In this document: piece by piece, positions 46,480 to 58,200 of the stretch
Layout: each line of letters opens with the position of its first letter
Numbering within the stretch: the first letter of the stretch is position 1
DNA from: Sebastes aleutianus
Lineage: Eukaryota > Chordata > Actinopteri > Perciformes > Sebastidae
NCBI GenBank assembly: GCA_916700875.1
Contig: CAKAKS010000034.1
Span: 11,435,195 to 11,499,194, forward strand
Length of the DNA stretch: 64,000 nt
Direction: 5' to 3'
The notes under the pieces: generated by a model
Databases searched by the model: none
What the model was told of the DNA's origin: nothing
The model's input: only the letters and a program-made list of their open reading frames with translations
Made by a program: the position numbers and the translations under genes

Positions 46480-47070
46480 ATGTTTCAAATGTTGTTATTG
46501 TGAAGCACCATCATGTAGGTAACATATTAGGTCTGTGTTTAGGATTAGATCTGCAACATCTATCCCTATTACCTATTAAATCCCTTCTAAATGTATATAT
46601 ATACATATATATTCTAAGAAAAGTGCTATACAATAAATAATATTATTATATTATTATTATTATTATTGTATTATTATTATTATGCTTATTATAATGATGG
46701 TGATGATGATGATTATATTATTATTATTATTATTATTGTGTTTCAAATGTTATTGTGAAGCACCATCATGTAGGTAACATATTAGGTCTGGGTTTAGGAT
46801 AAGATCTGCAATATCTATCCCTATTCCTTATTAAATCCCTTCTAAAAAAATTAATTGTATATATTTCTGAGGAAATTTTATTTAATTGCAATTTATTTAA
46901 TTGTATTTCTTGTTGTGAAGCACTTTGTAATGTTAAGCAAACGTGCTATACAATAAATGGTATTATTATAATATTATATTATTATTATTATTATTGTTAT
47001 ATTATTATGCTTATTATTATGATGGTGGTGATGATTATATTATTATTATTATTATTATTATTATATAATG
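46480..47070. repeat. Tandem 259-bp repeat with ATT microsatellites
   Basis: TGTTTCAAATGTT...CACCATCATGTAGGTAACAT at 46480 recurs at 46739; each is followed by an (ATT)n tract. A third, partial unit begins near 46905 (GTGAAGCACTTTGTAATG...GCTATACAATAAAT). Confidence 0.8.
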
Positions 47071-48003
47071 ACATATAATGCTTCTTTTTATACATACATA
47101 TACAAATACAAAGTACAAATTAAGTACAAATAGACCAAAATCACAAGTGATATTATAAAACACAGAGTAACACTGTATTGTAGTATTTGTCAGTAGGCTA
47201 TCATCAACTTTGGCTCGGGGAAACTGTGATAGACGTGCTTTTATTATTTTTCTGAATATTTATTGAATAATTGATAATAAAAAAAACATGTTAGTTACGG
47301 CGTTCACGTAAGTCCCCTTCACCACAGAAAAATATTAGCAGAAATCTAAAATAAAGCCCTAAACATCTATTTTAGATTTTTAAACGTTTTATTTACTCAG
47401 TTAACTGTTCTTTTATAATTTTTTTAAATTTGTATTTCTCAAAATTATGCTGCTTCAAAAGTCCCTAAACGCAGCCAAGAATTGTTTGTTTATTGTTTAC
47501 TTGTTTTGCAAAATGTAAGGCTATACAACATAACATAACAAAAAAATAATAATAATAATAATATAGGAAGAGGCAAAAAAAAACACTGGGCTTATCTGAA
47601 GCCTCCACCTATAGAGACAAGATTAATATAAAGAAATAATATGACTACATAATAGTGATAACAAAACAATTAGGACAAGATATATATATAATAACAATAC
47701 AGTAAATATATCAAAAAAGATAAGTGTGTGTGTGTGTTTGTGTGTTGCGTGGAAGTGTATGGTGTTAACCCATGTAACTATATTGTTCCTTCAGTTAGAC
47801 TCCATCTCTTCTTCTATTATATTTCTGCAATTATATGTTAGTAACATGTCAGGACGTGTCCACCAGCCTCCACCTGCACTCAACTCAACAGCTCCATCCT
47901 GTTGGACTGCAGTGTCTCTTTAAAAGGCGATCCCATGCACATAGGATCCAGGGGGCTGGATCTTCATCGACTTGCATGCGCGTGTCTGTACGTACGTAAG
48001 TGT

Positions 48004-48009
48004 GTGTAT

Positions 48010-48057
<48 letters not shown>
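48004..48057. repeat. (GT)n microsatellite
   Basis: About 27 GT units, one A interruption near the start. Confidence 0.95.
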
Positions 48058-48060
<3 letters not shown>

Positions 48061-48577
48061 TGTGTAAGTAAGTGTGCAGCTCTGTGTGGAGAGCAGATCG
48101 AGATACAGTAGTAACCCGGAGTGAGTGAGGTGGCAGTCTTTATTCCACATCGACACTGACTGACTTTGCCCTGCATGCATACAAACCAATCTGTCTCCAT
48201 AACGCAGAGCGCACTTGAGGAGTGGAAAGAGGAAAAGAAAAGATGGCATCTGGAAGTGGCCGTGGACAATCCGGGATCTAGTCTCTTCTGGGTGTTTTTT
48301 TTTATATAATTTTTGGGACCACAGAGCACAAGTTGACTGGCAGTGCAAGGTATTTGTATTTAAAAGTGTTGATTTTATTTCCCATAGAGAGAGAGAGATG
48401 ATGAGCACTTTCTCCTCCTCAGCCATTTAATCTCCACAGTGTGGGTGGATTCAGATTCTTATTATTGCACCAGGACGTGGATCTTAATGTAGAGAGCTCC
48501 TATTGATGAAGCAAGTAGTGTTTTATTGTGAAGACACGCTCAGAGAATAGAATGTTATTGTATTTAAGAATCAGAAT

Positions 48578-48790
48578 TTAGAATCAGAATCAGAATCAGA
48601 ATGTTGTGTTTATTGCCAGGTGTAAGAGGTATACACTAGGAATTTGCTTTGGTTTTGTTTGGTGCAAGTTAAACAGTATAATAACAAAAGAATAGATTAA
48701 AAACGTTAGAATAAAATAAGAAAATTAAAAAAAAAAAAATTCTGCCAATATACAAAATAAACTATAAACATGATATAAACAGATAGGTGG
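48578..48790 (+). mobile_element. LINE-tail-like repeat (AATCAGAATCAGAATCAGAA)
   Basis: AGAATC repeated, then TTTATTGCCAGGTGTAAGAG and GGAATTTGCTTTGGT, as in 3' ends of common fish LINE copies. It lies about 300 bp before the foxo3 start codon. Confidence 0.5.
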
Positions 48791-49088
48791 TTTATTGTGG
48801 CTTCATTGACAGAAATATAGGTTAAACCTTCACACCCAGATGTTTGTATTGTATGTTAGGCTGTTGTTTTAGCTTGGATCCAACAGAATGTGTTATTTTA
48901 TTCTGTCTTTATGTCCTCAACAGGCGTGAATAAGTAAGTTTCTGGTGGAGGAACTGTTCTGTGTTTGGGACTCTGCTGCTGGTGGAGAGGAATAGCAACA
49001 AAAGGACGGGAGCGCGCATTCATTCATGGGACGCGACTTTGACAGCTCCTCGTTTCTTGTCTTGTAAACTTTTTTTATTATTTACCTC

Positions 49089-49640
49089 ATGGCCGAGGCT
49101 CCGCTCCAAGACCTGGACCTGGACGTGGTCATCGACCCGGATTTCGAGCCCCAAAAGCGGCCACGTTCTTGCACCTGGCCGCTGCCACGACCGGACTCCA
49201 ACGCGGCGGAGGAGAAACCGGAGAGCAACGATATTATCCCCGAAGAGGAGGATGATGAAGACGATAACAACATCACCACTACGGCAAACGAGTCTGGGTT
49301 GTTGGCGACGGACGACCAGAGCTCCAGCAGCCCCGCCGCGGCCGATGGAGCTCTCTCCTCTCCCGGACAAGACAGCGGAGGCTCCCCGCACTCCGAGCAC
49401 TCTCCGACGGCCACCTCTGGCGCTCTGACCCCCAGCGGCTTGGCTGCCCAGCAGACCCCGAGGAAAGCATCGTCTCGCCGCAACGCCTGGGGGAATCTCT
49501 CCTACGCAGACCTGATAACCAAAGCCATTGACAGCACACCGGACAAGAGACTGACACTGTCTCAAATATATGACTGGATGGTGAGATCCATCCCTTACTT
49601 CAAAGACAAAGGAGACAGCAACAGCTCTGCAGGATGGAAG
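49089..49640 (+). CDS. foxo3: Forkhead box O3, first coding exon (partial gene)
   Basis: FOXO3 is the insulin/PI3K-AKT-controlled transcription factor for stress resistance, cell-cycle arrest and apoptosis. This exon gives the first 184 residues. MAEAP and DPDFEPQKRPRSCTW are diagnostic of FOXO3; RPRSCT (residues 24-29) is the first AKT site and 14-3-3 motif, with T29 equal to human T32. An acidic run PEEEDDEDD lies at 51-59, a Ser/Ala/Pro-rich linker at 78-125, then SSRRNAWGNLSYADLITKA (from 128), the start of the forkhead domain, to GDSNSSAGWK. The exon ends after GWK with GTAAGA, the standard FOXO intron position; the recognition helix (NSIRHNLS) is on the next exon, beyond the window. The ATG context is CTCATGG. 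Fish have foxo3a and foxo3b; I cannot say which this is. Confidence 0.96.
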
Positions 49641-49686
49641 GTAAGAATAGAATAGAATGGAATGGAATAGAATGGAATAGAAGGGA

Positions 49687-49850
49687 ATATGGTAAATGGA
49701 CTTGCATTTATATAGCATCTTTTCTAGTCTTCCGACCACTCAAAGCGCTTTACACTACATGTCAGTATTCACCCATTCACACACACATTCACACACTGAT
49801 GGCAGAGGCTACTAAGGTGCCAACTTTGCACATCAGGATCTAATCTAAAT
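49687..49850 (-). mobile_element. tRNA-SINE tail copy 1
   Basis: Matches the 3' half of the full SINE at 50409-50697 (TAAATGGACTTGCATTTATA, CACTACATGTCAGTATTCAC, GGCAGAGGCTACTAAGGTGC). 5'-truncated. Confidence 0.75.
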
Positions 49851-49865
49851 ACTCACTTTACAATA

Positions 49866-49980
49866 CATTGAGAGCACACCGGACAAGAGACTGACACTGT
49901 CTCAAATATATGACTGGATGGTGAGATCCATCCCCTAGTTCAAAGACAAAGGAGACAGCAACAGCTCTGCAGGATGGAAG
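49866..49980 (+). pseudogene. foxo3: Tandem duplicate of the foxo3 exon 3' end, with stop
   Basis: 115 bp nearly identical to 49526-49640, offset exactly 340 bp. It keeps the codons for TPDKRLTLSQIYDWMVRSIP and the GTAAGA donor, but TAC of the original is TAG here (P-Y-F becomes P-stop). It is the last part of a 190-bp duplication that continues into the intron (to about 50055). Confidence 0.9.
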
Positions 49981-50009
49981 GTAAGAGTAGAATAGAATAG
50001 AATATGGTA

Positions 50010-50055
50010 AATGGTAAATGGACTTGCATTTATAGAGCGCTTTTGTAGTCTAAAA
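50010..50055 (-). mobile_element. SINE tail fragment in the duplicate
   Basis: GGTAAATGGACTTGCATTTA followed by AGAGCGCTTTTGTAGTCT, the first 46 bp of the tail at 49687, carried along by the 340-bp duplication. Confidence 0.7.
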
Positions 50056-50241
50056 CAACAAAAACATCAAATTAATTGTTGACTTATTCAAACTTAACCA
50101 TTCAGGGTTAATGAGTGGAGATCCAGACCCCCAGCATGGACATGAGCTTTGAGAGCACAGCAGAGGCCACTGAGTATTTCATCTCATAAAACACTGAAGA
50201 CAAAAACAAAAACATCAAATTCATTGTTGACTTATTCAAAC
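50056..50241 (+). repeat. Intron direct repeat (145-bp offset)
   Basis: AAAAACATCAAATT and TTGTTGACTTATTCAAACTT occur at 50058-50100 and again at 50203-50243. Confidence 0.75.
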
Positions 50242-50408
50242 TTAAAGGGACTATTCGTAACTTTCAGAAATGCTTGTTAACAGCGACACCTGTGGCCGTT
50301 AAGTCAACGAAAGTCGTCGTCGGGCTCTTGCGATTGTGCTCGCTCTACATAGACATGAACGAGCATCGCTCAAAACACTGAGGCGACACACGTCAGCCCA
50401 AACCACAC
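50242..50408 (+). mobile_element. TTAA-started element, family D, truncated
   Basis: Begins TTAAAGGGACTATTCGTAAC and contains CAGCGACACCTGTGGCCGTT and AAGTCGTCGTCGGG, a repeat type common in percomorphs. The right end is cut by the SINE. Confidence 0.6.
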
Positions 50409-50697
50409 TAAATGGTAAATGGACTTGCATTTATATAGCGCTTTTCTAGTCTTCTGACCACTCAAAGCACTTTACACTACATGTCAGTATTCACACATTC
50501 ACACACACATTCATACACTGATGGCAGAGGCTACTAAGGTGCCAACTTTGCCCATCAGGATCTAATCTAAATACTCATTCACACAAATTTGGGGTTAAGT
50601 GTATTGCTCAATCGACATGTGACCCGGAGTAGCCAGGGATCGAACCACCGCCCTTGGTGGACAACCTGCTCTTCCTCTCTGAGCCACAGCCGCCCGA
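50409..50697 (-). mobile_element. Full-length tRNA-derived SINE
   Basis: On the minus strand: GGCGGCTGTGGCTCAGAGAG (A box), then GGCGGTGGTTCGATCCCTGG (B box), body, and tail AAAAGCGCTATATAAATGCA..ATTTACCATT. Complete tRNA-like head and conserved tail. Confidence 0.8.
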
Positions 50698-51085
50698 ATA
50701 GAAAGCTTTATTGTCATTGTATGAAATACAACGAGATTCACATTTTGACCCTTCTGGTCATGTGCTTTAAAACAAATACTTGACAAGAACTAAAGGAGGC
50801 AGATAAAACATATAACAGGGTAAAACACACACAGTTATAAAGCAATATAAAAAAACAGGTAAAGTAGATGTCATAATTAAATATAAACAGAAGTGTTACA
50901 CTTGAGGTATAAAATATAAAAAATAGATGTAATGTAAACAGAGGTAATTGCTACTTGTACAATAGGTAGGGTAGATGTAATACATCAAATGTAAACAAAG
51001 TTGCACTTGAGGTGTATATTGCATCAAGGATATATTGCACAGATAGAGGTATTACACATTACACATTCAGTGTATTAATATTGCA
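50698..51085 (+). mobile_element. LINE-tail-like repeat (AATAGAAAGCTTTATTGTCA)
   Basis: Starts AGCTTTATTGTCATTGTATG, then has repeated TTGCACTTGAGGTGTATATTG / ATATTGCACAGAT units. This resembles 3' ends of fish LINEs. Confidence 0.5.
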
Positions 51086-52574
51086 CAGATTTATTGTTTG
51101 TTCAGTGTCCGTATGGCACAGGGAAAGAAACTGAGTCGCCCCCTCTCTCTCTCTCTCTCTCTCACCCAGCCCCCTCCTTCCTCCATCAAAACAAAAACAA
51201 AAAAGCATGTGGCTTGTAAACCCACTGACGCACACACACACTCACATTCACATTCACACGCACGCATTGATATACCAGCAGCGTTTTTTACGAGCGTCTA
51301 TTTGGGAAAGTCTGGCTCCCATTATAGGCTACCTCTCATTATCATTCTAATGGAAATTACACATCAGTCTGAAAACCAAGAGCAAATGAGAAAAAGAATC
51401 ACATCAGGGAGGCATTTAAGATCATTAATCTCTTCAAGCAGCGTGGGGTTCTGTGACCTACACATAATTATCTCATAAATTGTCCAAAAATGGGACATCT
51501 TGCACTTAATCCCAGACATTTAATAGACAAATAAGGTTGTGTTTTGATTTAAATTACATCAAATGCATGTCCTTTTTGTCTTTTTGTCTTTTTTTTTATT
51601 CTGATGTGCATAATATTCCTCTGAGGCCACAGTCACAGTCACATGGCTGGAATTAGAGCAAACAGAAACGTTGTAACCGGTTTGTCTGGAAACACAGCCG
51701 CCTATTTTGAGTGATGCAACCCGCGTTTAAGACGCTCAGGGAATGATACAATTACATAAGACAGTTTACTGAACAGCAGCTAATCCATTAATAGGACAAG
51801 GAGCTGCATGTAAACAAAAGATTTAACGTGCTGTGTGTCTGTTAAAGTGTGAATCCTGAGAAGACCTCTGCTTAAAGGCGTAACCCTCACAGTAAAAAAT
51901 AAAACATGTGGTGCACTCACAGTAGTCTTTTGGAGGTGGTGAATAGTGAGATTATAGTCACATTGTGTTTTTGCTTTTATATTTAGATGCTCCATCTTGT
52001 TACTGTATCCACATTGTTATGTAAACCTTGGCAGGGATCTGTCCCTTGGGTCAGGTAGGCAACTGCCAAGGTTGCTGATCCTCCTACCATGGGAGGATTA
52101 CATAACTACTGGTGAGTTTAGGTGCACTGTTGAGGTTAAAGCTCTTTTTTTAAAGGCAGCTATGGTCACCCCCATAAGACATATGGGACGCGCGAAAACA
52201 GACAGGGATGGAGGGAGGCGCAGAAGGTCAGAGAGCAGAGATTAACACCCATCAGAGGCTGAGGGACCAGTCCCGCGGGGCGTGGAGCCTATAGGCCATA
52301 TTTTGTCAGGGCTTCTCAAGTTTTGCTATGCGATATGCTTCAGTGGAGAGCAAAGAGGGAGGTTGTGTGTGTGTGTGTGTAGCCCCACCAAGTCAAGGCC
52401 GGGTTCACCGTCACCATGCAGGGGCTGTTACTCCTGGAATTTCGGGCATGAGGGCCAGGCTGTCGGTGGTTTAGTGTTACGCACGGTCTGTCAATAAATC
52501 TCGGCTGCAGCTCACAGCCTTTTTTTAGTTTTCTCACAAGAGACTCTTTTCATTACAGACTCTTCAACTACATA

Positions 52575-53605
52575 TAGTAGGAGTGAGGAAAAAATTGATT
52601 CACCTATGTATCGTGATTTTTTTTTTGGTACAATTTTGAAATTGATTTTTTAATGTCAGAATCGATATATTTGCTTTATTTGAGGATATGCGGAGGTAGA
52701 AGTAAGTTACTTCTTTTATTGTTGTAGTCTGAGTAACCTGACGTCATATCCGTTCCGTATCCGTCAACAAAAACAAACCGCAGTCGGCCGCAGCTAGCCG
52801 CAACAAGAAAGTACAAAACGGCGGAGGGTCTGCGTGGAAACGACCTGCACCCTCCCATTTTTAATTCAACACTACACATACAGTAAAGTATGGAAACACT
52901 TTGGGTTTCACACATTGCCAGGAAAAGCAGAGATAGACATCAAGGCTAAAGCTGCATGCTAACTCTGTCATGGACAGGAAACGTTATTGTATTGCGGTAA
53001 TGTGCGGTCGAGCCGGCCGTCACTCGCATCTCCGTGGTCAAATCGGCTGACGCTACGACTGTAGAGCACCCACATACTGACATTTATGTTAAATGCATTC
53101 AAACGGCTCCAATGGAGCTGACCATGGATGTATAAAGAGAACGCAGCTTACGGTAAGAGCTAGCGACGGACTTGGTAAAGTTAGTGGAAGTATACACGTG
53201 TGACTATGTCCGGTTTTCAAAATAAGATGTCAACAAAGGGAACTGTTTATACAAAATACATATATGGAAATATGATTGATTGGATTATATTCTTTGATTT
53301 TTGGATTGCTGGAAAAAAAATTAACAAATAATGCCTGACAATGACTGATATATTTAACTTCAGGACTTCTCTGACTAAGTACATGCTGAAAATCAAACAT
53401 TTTACTGTATCAATTTAGATATTTTCCAAAGTAAAAGTCCCTAGAAGTGTATGATTCAACTTTTTCCCATGGTCTAGTGTTAAAAAAGTTAACAAAATCG
53501 TAAAATCGAATTGTAATACTTAAAAATCTCAATACATATCGAATCGGCAAGTATCATGATAGTATCGAATCGTGAGATAGGTGTATCGTCCCAGCCCTAA
53601 TAGTA
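52575..53605 (+). mobile_element. Degenerate hAT element with a BED-finger relic
   Basis: The right end TCGTGAGATAGGTGTATCGTCCCAGCCCTA is a typical fish hAT terminus, and the left end has the matching ACCTATGTATCGTGAT. Inside, at 52882-53020 (plus), a frame reads SKVWKHFGF, then KAKAAC, stop, LC, as in BED zinc fingers of ZBED/hAT transposases. Confidence 0.6.
52882..53020 (+). pseudogene. BED zinc-finger relic
   Basis: SKVWKHFGF is the conserved BED start (VW..F); the C-x2-C zinc pair appears as C-stop-L-C, so a nonsense mutation sits inside the finger; LLYCGN follows where V.Y.GN is expected. Dead fragment. Confidence 0.5.
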
Positions 53606-54495
53606 TCACAAATTAGTAAGCACATTTACAGAGAGTTTTCCTTACGATGACAGATCTCTGCAAACTGCCAAGCCGGTTCATCAGCATGAAGGTCCGAGCA
53701 TGTCACGAGCCGCAGGTTTTAGTAAAAACACAACAACATGAAACCAAAGACAGGCTGCAGAGCCAGGTGTTCAGAGGACAACCTCCGTACGGCCACTTTT
53801 TCAGAGCCCCTTCGCTCTCCATTTCACTCTCAGAGACTCTTAGGTTTCACCTCCACACAGAGCCGGGTCTGAACACCTACAGTTTCATGCAGCCAGGGCA
53901 CCTTTGTTGAGGAGATTTGCTGAGCAAATCCTAGTAATCCCCCTGGGTTTCTCTCCCAGGTTCCCACTTACGTCATTCTATTTCATATCTCTGCCAGTTA
54001 ACCATTAGCCCCGGTAAAAGTAGGCTAAGACAGACAGGCACAACACTAGGAAATCTTTTATCACCTTGGATTGTCTTTAACCAAGAGAAGCCACTGCACA
54101 AGCTTTTAATAGTAACACAATGTTTGGTCATTAACTTGTTCTTCTTACACAGTGAAGAATTGCGCATACACTATGTCAATAATGATTTAACCTTGATTTT
54201 AGTTTCCGTATGTATGTTTCAGTGTCAAAATGCTATTTTCCCAAGCCATTCTAAAAGCAATTTCCCACGTGACTTGACGTAGGTTTCTGCATGATGATGC
54301 TGCTACATGTACACTATATATACATGCTAATAGTCAGTGTATTAACGTTACATACACTAACATCTCCCTGTTTAGAGAAGTGAACAGGAGTACCGGCACG
54401 GAAGCTAAGCAATGTACTGTTGTGTGGACGCTTCGGATCCGCAAGTTACACAATAACACAAGCAAACTAACCGATCGATGCAGCAGTAGACCAGC

Positions 54496-54792
54496 AACTC
54501 CTGTGTTCTGGTCTGGTAAGGCCACGATATAACAGCTTCATTTCCCCATCGGAAAAAGCTGTCTGATGGCGAGGTAAAGCGGTAAATATTCGAAATATAG
54601 CGTACACTTAAATATTGATATTTTTTTTTAGGTGGCTAAAATACGTTTTTCTGCTGCTCCCGTCCACAGACGCTTTACCTCGCCATCAGACAACCCTTTC
54701 TGACGGGGAACTTAAGCTGCTATATCGCTCTCTTCAAAGCCACCAGACTACATTCACAAAAGCAGTAATTTTACCTTGCAGAACACAGGAGT
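54496..54792. repeat. Foldback with about 85-120-bp arms
   Basis: Arms 54496-54581 and 54671-54792 are reverse complements, with GTCTGATGGCGAGGTAAAGC at the centre and AACTCCTGTGTTCTG at the outer ends. The right arm has about 30 extra bp. Superfamily unknown. Confidence 0.75.
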
Positions 54793-56054
54793 ATACATAC
54801 AACCCCACTTCTACAATCCAAACTAAACCTTTCAGTTATTTCCAAACATAGCACAGCTAACTTCAACTCAGCCAGTGTTAGCTTTCACATTATTCATAAC
54901 CTTAATGATTAGCTTCGATCAGCTTACTTTGGTAAGCTACGTCACTGCTTTTTGCAACGGCTGAGAGGGCGTTTCCATTTGAAAAAAGAACAGAACACAG
55001 ATGGACCTGCCCTTTATAATATTTTTTGAGGGCTAGATATCGAACCTCAGTGCTGTCATCTGGCATCCAATGTCTGCTCAAATTCATAATCATGTTAATT
55101 TATGCTTTGATCAGATAGTTCCAGACTCAAATCAAAATGTTGCCAATTTTAGTCATATTATATTAAGGCACTTCTGTCGAAAAATTCAAATGATACCCAA
55201 CCAGCTGTAGTCTTTTCCTTGATACACTCTGAATTATATCGGTCACGATAAACAAAATCAAATCAAAATCTTTCTTGAATGTTGTTAAGAGTTTGTCAGC
55301 TTAAGTGTAAAGTGATCAGTCTATTTTAGCACCACACGTTGTACCAACACAGCCTGTGTTGGGGTTTTCCAGCAGGAGTCTGGTCATGGAGGGGCAGGTC
55401 TGGTTCAGAGCTGCTGAAATGTGTGTTAAGAGAAGCTTTGGTATGGCGGGGGAGTGACGGGCTGCATCTCAAAATAGCACCTGTAAACACGCCTGTAACA
55501 GTCCGTGTGTGTGTGTGTGTCTTTCACCCGTGTGTCTTTGCATAATCGAAAGATTAGTGAACCTGTGTGTATTTGTGTGCGCAGCCAGGTGTGTTTGTGT
55601 GTGTGTGTACATTTTTCTGACTGTAGTTGAACTTTGTGCTCTAGTGTTACTTAACCCTGCAGTAACAGGCTCCCTGTTCCCAGCAGCTGCCCATCACAAG
55701 CCGAGACCTGGTTATGTCACAGTGACACACTCCACATAAACACACACACGCTCACATGTCTGATATTCTCATTTAAGGTTATGACTTTTTAACGGCCGTA
55801 CACTCACTCACATTCACGGTACATACAGTTCTTTCTACCTCAGATAAAGTTGACCGTTGAAGTTTTGAAACCTGCTATACATTCCCGGACAGACAGACAT
55901 GCTCAGACATATACCGTGCACTCACCCGGTCATGTTCAGGCTTATCACCAGGGTTCATGACAGTGAGCTTCTGCTGCAGGTCTTAATATATACATGAGTC
56001 TGACATGAGTTTAGCTCATTAGAATTCATCCATGAGATTACTTTAATCTTTAGT

Positions 56055-56473
56055 AGGGCTGTACAATTAATCAAATTTAAATTACAATTACGGCTTCCAA
56101 CGATTATGAAAACAAGATCATTTACATAAAACGATTATTGTGCCACATTCCGTATTGCAATGACGCTCTCTTGTTTTGCAAATTTGTAAAGCTTTTGACC
56201 TGCTTGGCGGGTCAGGGACGGATGCTCAGTGTGGGAGAATCCCCTTGTGGCAAGGGACGAAGCTCCCTGTTCCAGGCACAACTGTCAACCGGGACGGACT
56301 GTCCTCAGTGCGGCGCTGAGTTTTTTTGCTGCGTCCACGGCATTCATGGAACCAATGTGTTTATGATTAAATTGTTTACCAGAGCACAAAGTTCTTCATA
56401 GATCTAGCCTCTTCATTTTGCTCTCAAAGAGCACAAATTGTGATTATGATTTTTGCCATAATCGAGCAGCCCT
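56055..56473. mobile_element. hAT-type MITE with AGGGCTG...CAGCCCT ends
   Basis: Ends AGGGCTGTACAATTAATC and ATAATCGAGCAGCCCT are inverted. Between them 56140-56400 is GC-richer unique sequence with an accidental 87-codon open frame. Confidence 0.65.
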
Positions 56474-58074
56474 AAAAGCTGAGGTCTGTAATGTTGAGAA
56501 ACTACCAAGAGTACGCTAGATTTAAATTATCCAATTATACATCCAATTATCCAACCAAGAAACTTTTTTCCAATGAAAGTAGCTAGCAGCACTAGCTCCT
56601 AAATCTAGAGAGAAAGTCGCCAAGTCGGCAACACTGACAGTCCGTCGCTTCAGGCCTCCCTCCAAAGCCACTCCCTCAAAATTATCATTATGAATGTAAA
56701 CAACGAACATGGCTATTGTTAGTACTCACAGCTGTCAAGCCATCAGCTTGTGAAAGACTCCTGTGACGCACAATGAGTGCACGGACAGAGTGCGCACAGG
56801 CAGGTGGCCCGTCCAATCATCGGCCCGAATGTAATGACTGGCTTATTACAGTCCTGCGACATACCTCATTTTTTTTTTTTTTGTCAGAGCATTTAATTCA
56901 TTGATTGCTGTCGGGATGTATTGAGAATTACAATATAAGAAATAATGTTTTTAAAGAAGATCACCAACTCTAGCTTTCCCTTATGAACATGAAGTTGTTG
57001 TTTAACATGTTTATATTAGTCATTATATCTTTGTTTATTGATGAGTATTTGCAGGTACTTCATGTGCAGCTCAACCCACAAACCAGTGAGTCATGACCAC
57101 AAGTGTTAAACACACCTTTTCTAATTTGATCTGTCACTATACAAAGAGACTAGAGGTTTATCTATGGCACAACCATCACACACACAGATACATACACAGA
57201 GGCTACCGCGCTACTCTCCGCACTTTCCCCCCCATCAGACTTTGTCTGGAGGCGTATGGAAAACAGGCCCCCATAAGCCCGCCGGGCGTGTTGATTATCA
57301 TTTTAATGGCCTAGCACGCTGAAAGTGTTGATTCTTTGGGGCTGAAATTATTTATTGTTCCCATCAGAGCAGGACGGGGTTGACAAAAGAGAAAGGAAAA
57401 GAAAACATTCATCCTTTCATTGGCTGTCCATCAACGGGGTGAGCTTTATGTGTGATAAGATCCTGGTGTCAGCCATGAATATCCCTGCGAGACATGGCTA
57501 CTATAGTGGCTGGAATTCAAACGCATTATCTGAGGTCTACATAAGATGACTGGCTAGTGAGGAAATTCTTATAATACTGAAGAAAAAACTAAAAGTAGAT
57601 AAACTGGGGGAAAAGGGGCTGTTTGTGTGAATTTGTGTGCACTCAGGTACTTCGAACACAATCAGGAGGCCCCTAAGATGGAGCTGGCACTTCGCCAAGC
57701 TGAAGGAACTGAAGCAAAAAGGCAATAAAAAGGGGAGTGAAGGGGTTCGGGGGGGGCGTGAAGACAGTAGAAGGAGGAGAAGAGAGGGGGAGCTGAGGGA
57801 GTAAATTAACAAGCTTTGCTCTAAATTGGTGTATTACAACTGCCCTCTGGCTGTGATTCCCAATGGAGGGGTTTGTGGGTGTGTGAGGCTAAAGGGGGCG
57901 ATGGGTTATGGGAACACACCAGCTCCAAGTCTGAATCACCCGGAGTAGTCAACCTCTGTGTGGAGGAAGACCCCCGGGCTCCGTTCTACTTCCATTTGCA
58001 ATCAATGAACACATATTTTCTTTAGATGCCTGAGGAGTTTCGCTGCATCAAGATTTTACATCTGAAAATCACCC

Positions 58075-58200
58075 CATATGGCCAAAAGTGTGCAGACACC
58101 CGAACGTTGCACCCATGTGTGATTGTTGAGCATTTCCTTCCGAAACATTAATGTTTGACTACAACAGCCTCCACTCTTCTTTGAAGGCTTTCCACAAGAT
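58075..58200 (+). mobile_element. Tc1/mariner-like fragment
   Basis: CATATGGCCAAAAGTGTGCA and ACAGCCTCCACTCTTC, GGCTTTCCACAAGATTTTG are characteristic of a common fish Tc1-like non-autonomous element. One end only. Confidence 0.5.

Larger units (their letters stand above)
47071..49088 (+). other. foxo3: foxo3 upstream region and 5' leader
   Basis: AT-rich, with (GT)n at 48004-48057 and a retroposon tail at 48578-48790. A possible 3' splice site, TCCTCAACAG (ending 48923), would place the start of the coding exon's leader at about 48924, consistent with a non-coding first exon upstream as in mammals. Not proven. Confidence 0.4.

Noticed and set aside
47920..48426. 168-codon minus-strand open frame with TH repeats
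   Set aside because: Made from the (GT)n microsatellite; no conserved part.
49020..49739. 239-codon minus-strand open frame
   Set aside because: Antisense of the GC-rich foxo3 exon and leader; the sense frame clearly encodes FOXO3.
50630..50697. Possible tRNA gene
   Set aside because: A and B boxes are present but no cloverleaf-complete tRNA; it is the head of a tRNA-derived SINE.
53647..53910. 87-codon frame in the foxo3 intron
   Set aside because: No recognisable motif, isolated, no splice context; probably chance.
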